DNA of 64,000 bases from contig CM049316.1 in the NCBI GenBank assembly GCA_026874595.1, forward strand, positions 12,206,839-12,270,838, written 5' to 3'. The stretch comes from Sipunculus nudus. Lineage: Eukaryota; Annelida; Sipuncula; Golfingiida; Sipunculidae. The notes beneath the pieces are model-generated. The model had not been told where the DNA came from. It ran no database searches and saw nothing but the letters and a program-made list of their open reading frames with translations. The translations under genes and the position numbers were made by a program. Shown here piece after piece: positions 11,083 to 22,700 of this stretch (its first letter is position 1; the number at the start of each line of letters is the position of its first letter).

Positions 11083-13971
11083 GTCAATTATTATATAATT
11101 TTTTAATTGCCACGTCACGCCGAGCCGAAGAACAGCATGCACAACAACCTAATGAGGCCAAGATCGACAGACTCCTTGTTGGGGAAGGCTACGGGGCCTT
11201 TAAAGCAAAATTTCCTATAGATGAATAGAGGCTGAATATTCGGACAAGGGTCGGGTGAGAGGTTATTGTTGGGTCCAGAGGAAAACATCAGCCACGCTGG
11301 CTCGATTTCTCAACCTGAGTACCCCCTATCATTAACGTTTACACAGACTAGCCATTGTCTATAATCCAACGAATGATAACAACCGATCTTTGGTCCTCAT
11401 CATTACCCAGCAGAAGGATTCCAATCCGATCTCAGTGGACCAGCAGAGTAGCATTAGAGAGTCTGCGATCAGCGTCAGAGTGCCCTTACATCTTATATTG
11501 TGGAACGCGCCGTAACGCTCGACGAGCGTATTTGACAACACCACAAGGCCTACAAGTAGGCTGTCACTTGACATAAACCAGATCAATCATTAGCTTGTTT
11601 AACATTACCTGCCACATGCGAGAGAATTCTATTGTAATTCAGCATTCTGGTAAATCCCCCTGCACGGTAGTTTATTTTGACCACTTGAATACTAACCTGG
11701 GCGGCACGGGATACTGTACAACTTGTATGCATGCCACACAGCCACAGCTCCTTGCCATAGAACATTTTCCACACGCGAGATCTCGTCTATGAAGAGGATA
11801 ACCCTCTTCCCTATCAATGTGCACACAGCACTGTTTCCAATCGAACGCCAGCTTTATCGCCTGGCAATTTAATATTTTATTAATTAAGGCAAATAGCAAA
11901 TATAGAGTATGCTTCGACAACATCCATTCCAAATATAACCAATAAACGGCATTTGTCCGTGAACCATATTTTGTATATTTGTATATTTGTATATGATAAA
12001 CCGGCGGATCTATTTTGTAGTGTCATATCTGTGGCGCGGTATTGTAAATATAAACATAAACTTGTGCACGTGCTTCCATTGATAGTTTACGTGATACAAC
12101 TACTGCCAGAATTGTTGAATACGTTAATGCACGGTGGTAGTGCAGCGACACTTATTGTGGTCTTTTCAACATTATGAAAAAGGATTACCGGCATGCATAG
12201 GGGGATTGACCATTATCCATAATTGCATGTTGATATAAACATAAGTCCCATGTGATAAAGAGTCACATGTTGTTTACATTTACTGATCATCCAAGGTAAA
12301 ATGTCAGGTCAAACATGTTTTAGTCCGTTACGGCTGGCAAGGTCCTATATCATTATTTCAACATATCTTGTCTCTGCTCGGAGAATGGCCATAGAGTAGG
12401 GGTTTCACTTTGGTTGCGAGTTCACATGTATTCGTTTGTGTTAATTCAACACACGTTCAATACACGTAGCCTAATGTTAAGATAATCAGCTGTTTCACAC
12501 GATATCGGTGCAGTTGGCTGGATTGTCGTTGTAATGCATTTCCCTCGCATGGCTTGTGTCACGACTCATGTATAGACTAACCAGTCCAATATGAATGCCT
12601 GCTGAGTCGTGTATTCAAAAACCAATGCAATGCCAACGTTACATCTGTGTTGACCAAATGCTGGAGATCCTGATTCCTCGGATTCTGTCTGGTGTGGTAT
12701 TAGATAAGGGTAAACTGACTATAAGCCGAGTTAATTTATGACAGCCATCTCTCATTGTATGGTTTTAAATCTATAGATTATTATGCACATATCTTATATA
12801 TATATACTCTAAGGATTTGTGTCACAGTCTTGAGGATAATCTCGAAGGGTGATGGTACAGAATCCCTCTTTTGTAAATTTGTCTTCTCAGTTGAATATCA
12901 GCAAGAAAAAAATGCATCGCAGTTCAAGTGTATTTGATCCTTACTTGCAGGGCTGTACAAATATATAGAAAGCATAAATATAACGCCTCTATCATCAAGA
13001 AATATTACACAACCTAAGTTTATGCTAACAAGAGAAAAAAGTCTTGTTTTAAAATGTGGCTATCTGAGGCGCACTTTTTGCCATCTAGGTCATACACAAA
13101 TGCATTTGGTATATATATGATAACGTGAAATTCAATCCAACTTATGTTTCGCGTATTGTTGTACTTGTATACAAATATACAGATGAGTTGAAGGTCACCA
13201 TGACCACTAACGTGTGACCTCTTGACCCCTAAATTTATGTTTATGAGGGAGTTCAGGCAAGCCTTGTAATAAAGAACCTGGTCGGAGTGCAGTTAGGTGG
13301 CAGCGAGATGCACCGAATTCCTCACGAAACACTATACATTACAAAACAAGATACAGCTTTCAGCTATTATGGTACTGTGTTTATTGTTTAAGGGTTCTGG
13401 TTTGTGTCATGTTTCGACTGTTTTGTGCTCTCTGCAAGTGGTTGCTCAGACATGTAAAGCCGTATATGTATACTTCATAAGCTCCGGTGGTGAGTGTGTG
13501 TATATTTCTAAGAAAAAAAAATCCGATAGCTCGGTATCAGGGACCTTGCATGCCCTTATCCGAGAATGACTTCCTCTTTTTACTCTTTCAATATAGCAGT
13601 TTAAAAAATGACAATACCTCCTGATGAAATATATATAGTTTTTAAACAGTTTATATTGCCACATTTTCGGATACTGCAGGTACATAAGGATATGCAAATA
13701 TGGAAGGTCAGTGAAGAAAGGTAAAAAATATAAGCAGCATATAACAAAGGAACTTATATTGTTCACAAAATGTCATTTGTGTACCTGTGATAAATGTTAC
13801 TTTTGTTTTAAAAAAAATGTAAACTGTATACAGATGTGAATGTAAGTATATTATTTTATCAACCTTTATAACAAATGGGATCGTTGGTTTGTGGTCCATA
13901 TGTTTTTAGCTTCGAAGCGCGTGCATTTAATACAGAACACGACATGCTTTACATTAATCAATTGCACGTGA

Positions 13972-13975
<4 letters not shown>
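11079..13975. other. No gene seen
   Basis: Several short open frames on both strands overlap one another (for example about 11355-11932) without any domain, cysteine pattern or splice-site support. Near 13193-13232 there is one short 'aaggtcaccatgaccac..tgtgacctcttgacccc' patch that resembles a decayed unit of the DR1-bearing repeats seen at 20-24 kb. Confidence 0.45.

Positions 13976-14028
<53 letters not shown>
13976..14028. repeat. (AT)n(GT)n compound microsatellite
   Basis: AT dinucleotides to about 14006 followed directly by GT dinucleotides to 14028. Confidence 0.95.
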
Positions 14029-16003
14029 CACCGAAATGATAACACCTATAATATTATTTAGGGAGGCACTAAATCGTTGTCACGCAACTCCTCTGTGGCC
14101 CCGCCACGGAAATGCAGGATTGTGGTCTTAAAGTATGATGCCAAGTGTGTCATAAGGGGGTCATTTCCCATATTTCCCCATAAAACCAGAGAAGTTGGAC
14201 ATTCTATAGGAAATGTTCGAAAGGTCTATCGTATAGCGCCATCTGCCAGGAACAATAATAGCTTATCCAACGGGGGACCTTGGTCAATGGAACCTGTCTA
14301 TAGAGCGAACCTGCGCTGACCTGAACCAAACACAAGAACGATTAATATGCAAATATAGAAAAAAAACGTGCAGTATCTGGAGTGTTTCGACCAGCGTGAA
14401 CACAATCCTATTTATGGACCAACTGCAGAAGAACTGAAACGTTTCCTTAATTCGAGCCTTTGTTCTGATTTTTTTTTCATAAAGATATCAGCTCACACAT
14501 ACTGATCTCCGTTCTTTATCCTTTCTCTATACAGAAATAAAAATATATACGACATTCTGTAGGGGAGAATTTAGAGACGGTCGACCCTCCTGCATGTTTT
14601 ACCTTGTTTTGGGGAAACAAGGTTATTTTAAACTACCCCAGATTACACCATAACACCATGAATGTTTTTTTTTTCATTCTACTTTATCATCATGTGAGGC
14701 TCCTTACCTCGCCTATACCAAATCGCGGCCTCGCTATATGAGCTTGATTTGACGATGTTACGAAAAAGCTTTTTAAGTAAGCGGGTAATATACTTCAAAC
14801 GCAATACATTGTATTCTACGTCTGTAATTAATCCTTGTATGATAATATACCGAGTATTTTAACGTGCTGATCGTTTTTGTATCGTTGGTCCGCTCCCTGC
14901 TTGCTGCAGTCTGGAAATGGTTGGGAAAGCTCAATTATACCAACAGGTAAGTGCAGATATTTAACCGGCAATACACGGCAATGTCCGTGAATAAACAAAA
15001 CCAGGTTTCACAATTTATTTGGTGCACTTAAGATAAAGAAATCACGGGGGAAACTTCAGATAAACTCGGCTCCGCTCGACTTGAACCTACCTTAGCTGGT
15101 GATGGTGCTATTGTGATGGCGCAAGGCCTTTCGTTAATTAAAAAAAAAAAGTTTCTCTTAAAAGTAGCAGATTTTGCTCTGTTCCTTTTATGTATGGGAT
15201 AAACCCTGTATGTACCCGTCCATTTTTTGCGACAAAGAGTCGATATCTTAAAACCAGCGCAAATGTTTTCTTAATGCATGATGATTTTGAAACTACTGTT
15301 ACAGCGTGCACCAGTTTCTGAAAAAAAATGAAAAAACTCAGATTGGCTCCGGTTGTTTTATTGACGTTACATAGAGACGAACAGGTTAGAAGATTGGTCG
15401 CTGTCGAGCATAGATTGGTTCCAGGCTTGTGGTAGTTTACTGACAGCTATAAACAACGTCTGGTGTCTGGGGGTTCTGTTAAAATCATGATTGTTCCAGC
15501 CTTTGTGCTGGCTCTTGGGGGCATTCCTGAATTAACCCTACACCTGACAGGCTATCAACCCAAGTTCAACACAGGTCACCCCCGGAAAAGTCAGAGAGTC
15601 AGTTACATACCCTCCCCCTTCGGGCATGGTTTAACGTCAGTCCTCGTTATATACAAAAGCTATATGGGACAGCAAAGTTCAACAAAATAACAGTACGGCC
15701 CCCGGTGGTATATTATATGTCTGTTAGTACTAGGGAGGCTACATGATGCCGGCAGCATGGTACGCCCCCTGGTTTATCACGGAGTGCCATACGTCCTATT
15801 CACAGGTGGTATACATGACACTTTACACTTCACTACTGTTCGGACAAATATTGTCCCTATGCCCGTTATTTTATGTGTTAGAACAGGTGGTCGGTGAACC
15901 AGTAAATTAATCTGGAACAGCTGGATCTCAGTGTGGGGTTCCGTACACTTGGATGTGGTCCTTTTGGAGATATCCCTTTAATTGTATACTGTCTGTCTAT
16001 GAT

Positions 16004-16006
<3 letters not shown>
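14029..16006. other. No gene seen
   Basis: No recognisable coding exon, RNA gene or repeat boundary. The open frame at 14077-14319 has no signal peptide, cysteine pattern or known motif. Confidence 0.45.

Positions 16007-16057
<51 letters not shown>
16007..16057. repeat. (GA)n microsatellite
   Basis: Uninterrupted GA/AG dinucleotide run of about 50 bases. Confidence 0.95.
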
Positions 16058-16060
<3 letters not shown>

Positions 16061-16260
16061 CGAGAACCAACTTGACAAGTACAATTATGCTGTGTTTAGA
16101 ATAACTTAATCCAATGACATCCAATTGCGCACTCTTTCCTAATTTGGGTATGTTTTTTGTGTCGCATTGGGGTTTTCAATCAGAATTTTTTAAAGGTGGA
16201 CAAAATAATTTCAATAAAAAGCATCGATAGCTTTTTAAAGTTCAGTCATCTATCAAGTTG

Positions 16261-16261
<1 letters not shown>

Positions 16262-16339
<78 letters not shown>
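16262..16339. repeat. (ATT)n microsatellite
   Basis: Pure ATT/TTA trinucleotide run that ends exactly where the Helentron-like element at 16340 begins. Confidence 0.95.
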
Positions 16340-16892
16340 GTACAGAGTTTTGCGGATACTATTTTTTCAATTGCACGCCGCCACTGCTGCCGCCGCCGCC
16401 TAGGTTTCCGGAGAACTCCTCCGTAACCACTGGGCAGAATTTTTTTTAAATTCGAAATTATGATCGGGTCACATGTGAACTGTTCAGGCTTATATCTCAG
16501 GACTGGTTTGACGTATCCCCCTGAAAATTTTGCATGTGTATATATCTCACATAGCTATTTATCATACGCAAAACAGATGGCGCCACCTCTAACCATTTTT
16601 GCACATCGTTTATCTGTTTGTCTGCCGTGGGATAAAATCACTCATATCTCGGCAGTAGTTTGACTCTTCTGCCTAAAATTTTGCATGTATATACATCTTG
16701 TTTAGCTCTTGATTTTGTGGCAGGTGGTGCCACCTACATTAATGTTTACGCTGCAGACATTCATGCTAAAATGCAACACACCTCACTCTATTTCCCATTG
16801 CCACTCACTCCATGCCTCACTTCACCCGTCCCACTTTGATTTCGGCGGATACACGTATAGTCGCTTGTCGAATACATGTACATGTATTCTAG
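16340..16892 (+). mobile_element. Helentron-associated (HINE-like) element, family B, copy 1
   Basis: The 5' part reads TTG|TACAGAGTTTTGCGGATACTA and then a CCG-rich stretch (16376-16400). The 3' part contains TTTCGGCGGATACACG, whose reverse complement matches the 5' subterminal segment of the family (GTATCCGCC in copy 2). It ends in a perfect 20-bp palindrome GAATACATGTACATGTATTC (16870-16889) running into CTAG (16889-16892) and then TT. Subterminal inverted repeats, internal ~140-bp units, a 3' hairpin and a CTAG/T end are the signature of Helitron/Helentron-derived non-autonomous elements. Internal units include ATGGCGCCACCT (about 16578) and GTGGTGCCACCT (about 16726). It lies between ATT and TTG/ATT microsatellites. 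Confidence 0.7.
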
Positions 16893-16903
16893 TTCCTATT
16901 GTT

Positions 16904-16966
16904 GTTGTTGTTGTTGTTGTTGTGATAATGATGATGATGATTATTATTATTTTTATTATTAAAAGT

Positions 16967-17004
<38 letters not shown>

Positions 17005-17033
17005 TATTATTATTATTGTTGTTGTTGTTATTG

Positions 17034-17074
<41 letters not shown>

Positions 17075-17102
17075 ATTATTATTATTGTTGTTGTTGTTGT
17101 TG

Positions 17103-17170
<68 letters not shown>
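16904..17170. repeat. Compound (TTG)n(ATG)n(ATC)n(ATT)n microsatellite
   Basis: Blocks of TTG, ATG, ATT, ATC, ATT, TTG and ATT trinucleotides follow each other with few interruptions. The long open frames it produces (runs of Ile, Val or Met) are artefacts of the repeat, not proteins. Confidence 0.95.
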
Positions 17171-17504
17171 TTTATTACTATTTGGTACTAAACTATTGTC
17201 TTGCTACTCCTCTGCAGTCATGCCACTTAGAATACCGGTTTGAAGTGTCGGCAACGATGCTTAGTGTCCTAGGGGGGTACCATTGGTTTTCATATGTTTC
17301 CATACATTCTGACATTATTTGCGAATTTTCATGAAGTATTTCTCGGATTTGCTCTCAGTACCACATATCAAAATGCATATGTTTAATGTTATATTTAATG
17401 CAATACTAATAGCAACATCCTACTATATTTACATTGTATTGACGCATTTGACGAATATAATCTTGGGCCACATCAGTATATCACCTTCTCTGTTTACACT
17501 TTAT

Positions 17505-17512
<8 letters not shown>
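17171..17512. other. No gene seen
   Basis: Unassigned AT-rich sequence between two microsatellites; nothing coding is recognisable. Confidence 0.5.

Positions 17513-17581
<69 letters not shown>
17513..17581. repeat. (AT)n microsatellite
   Basis: Pure AT dinucleotide run immediately upstream of the duplicated promoter block. Confidence 0.95.
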
Positions 17582-17583
<2 letters not shown>

Positions 17584-17743
17584 ACTGTGTAAAAGGGAAA
17601 CTGATCGAACTGTCACACACATGTAGCAGATTAAAACAGCATCATCACTGCGACCGAGGGTCTGGCCAGCGGAAACCACCGAGTGAAGTGAACTTGCTGA
17701 TGCTGGGCTGGAGCAGTGCTGAGGGCGGATGCTGCATGAAAGC

Positions 17744-17785
17744 TGACGTCAGGCTATATATAAGGAACACCGGCCTTTACTGGTG
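17744..17785 (+). promoter_or_regulatory. CRE + TATA box core promoter, gene 1
   Basis: A perfect CRE palindrome TGACGTCA (17744-17751) lies just upstream of TATATATAAG (17755-17764). A TTACTGG initiator-like site is centred near 17779, about 24 bases downstream of the TATA start. In copy 2 the TATA box and the following 'aaggaacaccgg' are conserved while the CRE is degraded to TGACGTAA. Conservation of the TATA context in both copies, with a signal-peptide exon downstream, supports a real promoter. The start site itself is inferred. Confidence 0.6.
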
Positions 17786-17890
17786 GCTGCTGAAAAATTG
17801 TTCACAACATATCATTATTTACTGGAGTGTGCGTGTCAGTACTTGTGGCCTGGTCATTCTCACGGCATCCCCACTGGTCTTTGGATATAC

Positions 17891-17899
17891 ATGTTGTAG
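17891..17899 (+). promoter_or_regulatory. Minimal upstream ORF (ATG TTG TAG)
   Basis: A two-codon upstream ORF sits 13 bases before the proposed start codon of gene 1. The equivalent place in copy 2 (44235-44246) reads ATG TTG TAC TGA, so a minimal uORF is kept in both copies. It may damp translation, by inference. Confidence 0.4.
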
Positions 17900-17912
17900 G
17901 GACTTATACAAG

Positions 17913-18003
17913 ATGCAGCCACGGATTAAACCTGAGATACTGTATGCGGTCATTATTGTACATATCAGCTCGTACGTTCACGGGGCACGGACTTCATATA
18001 AAG
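17913..18003 (+). CDS. Gene 1 exon 1: signal peptide
   Basis: The start ATG is chosen because a short polar start (MQPRIKPE) is followed by a hydrophobic core ILYAVIIVHISSYVHGA ending in small residues, a good signal peptide with likely cleavage after about residue 25. The exon stops at TCA TAT AAA G followed by GTATGG, a phase-1 donor. The paralogous exon at 44257-44347 keeps the AVIIVH and SYVHGA/LYVHGA segments, which supports selection on this reading frame. Confidence 0.75.
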
Positions 18004-18417
18004 GTATGGACATTAATATATTTGATATATTTCGGTAGCAGGGCATATTAACAATAATTAACATGACATAAATAGAAATAAACCGGAAGTTTATTATCAC
18101 CTTTGATAAGTATTAGTCAATAACTAATGATCGTTTAGGTAATTAAAATATATATAAAAACAACATGTACACCTAATTAATACAGTCAAAAGAGGAAAGA
18201 ACAATATTTCGTAACTCACACAGACGTTGGATACGACAAGTCTCATTAAAATTTCATGAATAAATGGTGCATTAATTATTTCTTCATTTAGACACGAGCT
18301 TTGCATATATAAAAAATAATTTTGAAATTGAAAAAGGAGACCCCTGTGAAGATACTTAATATATCGGCTTACGATGATAGTGAATCGGACTATTTACTCA
18401 ATCGGAACTAATATATG

Positions 18418-18483
<66 letters not shown>

Positions 18484-19501
18484 CATATATGACTTGCCCA
18501 TGCATGAGTTGCTTTAGGTTTTACACACCGATCTAAAACCAAATAATGTTTATCCCAAATAATAAAACATAAAGTACCACTGCCGTTGAAAAATTGGTCG
18601 ATAAATGTAGAATTGTACACATTGTGCTTAAGTACTATTTTGATACGCTTTTAAAATTCGCAAAATAAAAAATTTATAGAAAAATTTACTAATTCTCATA
18701 TGTGATATTTTAAAACGAGACAGACATTTATTACAGACATATTGATTAACACCGAACAGACATGGACTGTCTATGCGATATGACGTCATCATGTATATTT
18801 CTCCTCTGCCATATACAGTTGGAAGCTATACTGTGCCCATCCCTATTTCCAACTTCCGTTATACACTGGAGAAGGAAGAGCCAGGGCTTGTATCTCAGAT
18901 GTGGCCAGCTGGACTGCTCCGTCTCCTTAACATACTTGTATTTGAATTAATAAAATTATAGGAAATGGCGCCTCATAAAAAAATCTATATATTGGAAAGA
19001 GTAATGAAAAGTTATGCTTTCTGTGGCAGGAGAAGCTTTCATTTCTCTCAAACTTAGGAAACAGAATGTCTTTTTATATTATAACTTGTTTTAAGTTGTT
19101 TACGTTTCTGAGATGATTGGAGAACTGCTGACTCGGCGTTAGTTTCCTTCAGTCACACTTAAGTATAACACCCGGGCTGCCGGGTTACGTGGGCGTCACT
19201 GTCCCCTGTACGTCACAGACACCGTTGAGAGAACACGTGTAGACTGTCTGTCTCGCTGACGTGATGACAGATCTCCCGGCTCTCTCCAGACTGGTCTGTC
19301 TACCCAACCTGATGACAGCTCTCTCTTAAGACGCAGGGTTCACTGCTGCGCTAAAAGTTAACACATCATGTATTACATCATACAGGCAAAAAAAAAAGGC
19401 GTAGCATGCCACACTTTATAGATATATATAAAAATAATTATATAAATGCCACGTCAAACTTAGTTATATCTTAACAGGTCAAACCCTCGATGACAAAGAT
19501 C

Positions 19502-19570
<69 letters not shown>

Positions 19571-19730
19571 TAATAACAATGATGATAATAATGATAATGT
19601 TTATTATTATTATAACTATATTAACAATAATTATTATTATACTTCTACTACTACTACTACATCAACTACTACTACTACTACTAATAATAATAATGATACT
19701 AATATTTATAATAATAATAATTATTATTAT

Positions 19731-19796
<66 letters not shown>

Positions 19797-22700
19797 GTAT
19801 CCCCAGACAAAGTCGGGGGATACTATGTTTTCATACCGGTCCCGCCGCCGCCGCCGCCGCCGCCGCATATGAATCTTGTTGGCGCGATAACCCAAAAAAT
19901 ATTTCACGGAACTTTACCAAACTTGGTATATGTATAGATATGGGTAAGAGGACGACGCCTATTTAAAATGAGGTCATGACCTTTACTAGGAGAGTGTCCT
20001 TGACCTTGAATAGGTCCAATTTTGGGGAAAATCACACAAATTCTTTAATATCTCAAGAAATCTTGCATGGATTTATCCCAAAATCAAGTTGATGGAAGAT
20101 CATGGATAGGGTTGTCATGTTCCAGAAACTGGTGGCGCCACCTATTATTCTTTACTTGTTTTCGTGCCGTTTAATACCCCCTAAATTGCCACCTTACAGC
20201 ACTGTGAGCATTATAAGTCAAAAACTAATGGACAGATTTCTTTTATATTATGCATATACATAGGTATGGGTTATGGGATGATGCTTATTTAAATTGGGGT
20301 CATGACCTTTCCTATGATAGTGGCCTTGACCTTGAATATTGCCATATATGGTGAAAATCACACACCTCTTATGATATATCCAGTGTTGATAGCCATATGG
20401 ATTTCAAACATGACTTATGTATGGCCCACCACTAAAGTAAGAACCCTATAGGTTCTAGGGTCATGAGGTCAAAGGTCAAGGTCACTGGACTGGCATTTTA
20501 AAAGATACTTTGGATGCATTTTAAGCCAAACTTTCATCCCAGGTCTTCCATCTTGAATATATAGCTCACTTGCCAATAATGGATGATCCATATAAATTTT
20601 GGGGTCACAAGGTCAAAGGTCAAGGCCACAGGAGCTATCTGTCCAAAAATTAGTTTCTGGATGATAATTCCTGCTTTTATTGATGTAATGATTTCAAAAT
20701 TGACTTATATATGTCCCATTGAAAAAGCAAGACTCAAATTGATTTTGGGGTCATGAGGTCAAAGGTCAAGGTCACAGGAAACCTCTATAAAAAGATTGTG
20801 GATGCATTTTCAGCCAAACAATTCATCTCAGATCTTTCATCTTGCACATATAGTTCACCTGCCAAGAGTGGAAGACCCCTATCAATTTTGAGGTCACAAG
20901 GTCAAAGGTGAAGGTCACAGGAGCCATATGTCCAAAAATTAGTTTCTGGATGATAATTCCTGCTTTTATTGATGTATGGATTTCAAACTTGACTTATATA
21001 TGTCCCATTGGAAAAGCAAGACCCAAATTGATTTTGGGGTCATGAGGTCAAAGGTCAAGGTCACAGGACACATCTTTAAAAAGATGTGGATGCATTTTCA
21101 GCCAAACATTTCATCTCAGATCTTTCATCTTGCACATATAGTTCACCTGCCAAGAGAGGAAGAACCCTATCAATTTTGAGGTCACAAGGTCAAAGGTGAA
21201 GGTCACAGGAGCCATCTGTCCAAAAATTAGTTTCTGGATGATAATTCCTTCTTTTATTGATGTTTGGATTTCAAAACTTGACTTGAATTTGACCCATTGG
21301 AAAAGCAAGACCGGAATTGAATTTGGGGTCATAAGGTCAAAGGTCAAGGTCACAGGAAACCTCTATAAAAAGATTGTGGATGCATTTTCAGCCAAACAAT
21401 TCATCTCAGATCTTTCATCTTGCACATATAGTTCACCTGCCAAGAGTGGAAGACCCCTATCAATTTTGAGGTCACAAGGTCAAAGGTGAAGGTCACAGGA
21501 GCCATATGTCCAAAAATTAGTTTCTGGATGATAATTCCTGCTTTTATTGATGTATGGATTTCAAACTTGACTTATATATGTCCCATTGGAAAAGCAAGAC
21601 CTAAATTGATTTTGGGGTCATGAGGTCAAAGGTCAAGGTCACATCTTTAAAAAGATGTGGATGCATTTTCAGCCAAACATTTCATCTCAGGTCTTTCATC
21701 TTGCACATATAGTTCACCTGCCAAGAGAGGAAGAACCCTATCAGATTTGAGGTCACAAGGTCAAAGGTGAAGGTCACAGGAGCCATCTGTCCAAAAATTA
21801 GTTTCTGGATGATAATTCCTTCTTTTATTGATGTTTGGATTTCAAACTTGACTTGTACTTGACCCATTGGAAAAGCAAGACCGGAATTGAATTTGGGGTC
21901 ATGAGGTCAAAGGTCAAGGTCACAGGAAACCTCTATAAAAAGATTGTGGATGCATTTTCAGCCAAACAATTCATCTCAGATCTTTCATCTTGCACATATA
22001 GTTCACCTGCCAAGAGTGGAAGACCCCTATCAATTTTGAGGTCACAAGGTCAAAGGTGAAGGTCACAGGAGCCATATGTCCAAAAATTAGTTTCTGGATG
22101 ATAATTCCTGCTTTTATTGATGTATGGATTTCAAACTTGACTTATATATGTTCCATTGGAAAAGCAAGACCCAAATTGATTTTGGGGTCATGAGGTCAAA
22201 GGTCAAGGTCACATCTTTAAAAAGATGTGGATGCATTTTCAGCCAAACATTTCATCTCAGGTCTTTCATCTTGCACATATAGTTCACCTGCCAAGAGAGG
22301 AAGAACCCTATCAGATTTGAGGTCACAAGGTCAAAGGTGAAGGTCACAGGAGCCATCTGTCCAAAAATTAGTTTCTGGATGATAATTCCTTCTTTTATTG
22401 ATGTTTGGATTTCAAACTTGACTTGTACTTGACCCATTGGAAAAGCAAGACCGGAATTGAATTTGGGGTCATGAGGTCAAAGGTCAAGGTCACAGGAAAC
22501 CTCTATAAAAAGATTGTGGATGCATTTTCAGCCAAACAATTCATCTCAGATCTTTCATCTTGCACATATAGTTCACCTGCCAAGAGTGGAAGACCCCTAT
22601 CAATTTTGAGGTCACAAGGTCAAAGGTGAAGGTCACAGGAGCCATATGTCCAAAAATTAGTTTCTGGATGATAATTCCTGCTTTTATTGATGTATGGATT

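Larger units (their letters stand above)
17588..18660 (+). repeat. Duplicated promoter/first-exon block, copy 1
   Basis: This ~1.07-kb stretch is collinear with 43926-44970. Shared phrases include 'aaagggaaactgatcga', 'gccagcggaaacc', 'gagtgaagtgaac', 'aaggaacaccgg', 'ttcacggggca', 'aaaggtatggacatt', 'gcatattaacaa' and 'aattaacatgacataaa'. The copies differ by substitutions and small indels, plus an AT microsatellite at 18411-18480 that is long here and only a short 'atatata' in copy 2. The block therefore contains upstream region, promoter, 5' leader, signal-peptide exon and the start of intron 1. It is a segmental duplication and not a transposon that I can name. Confidence 0.85.

Noticed and set aside
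16258-17191. Long open frames of poly-Ile, poly-Tyr, poly-Val or poly-Met
   Set aside because: They are translations of ATT/TTG/ATC microsatellites and have no start, splice or domain support.
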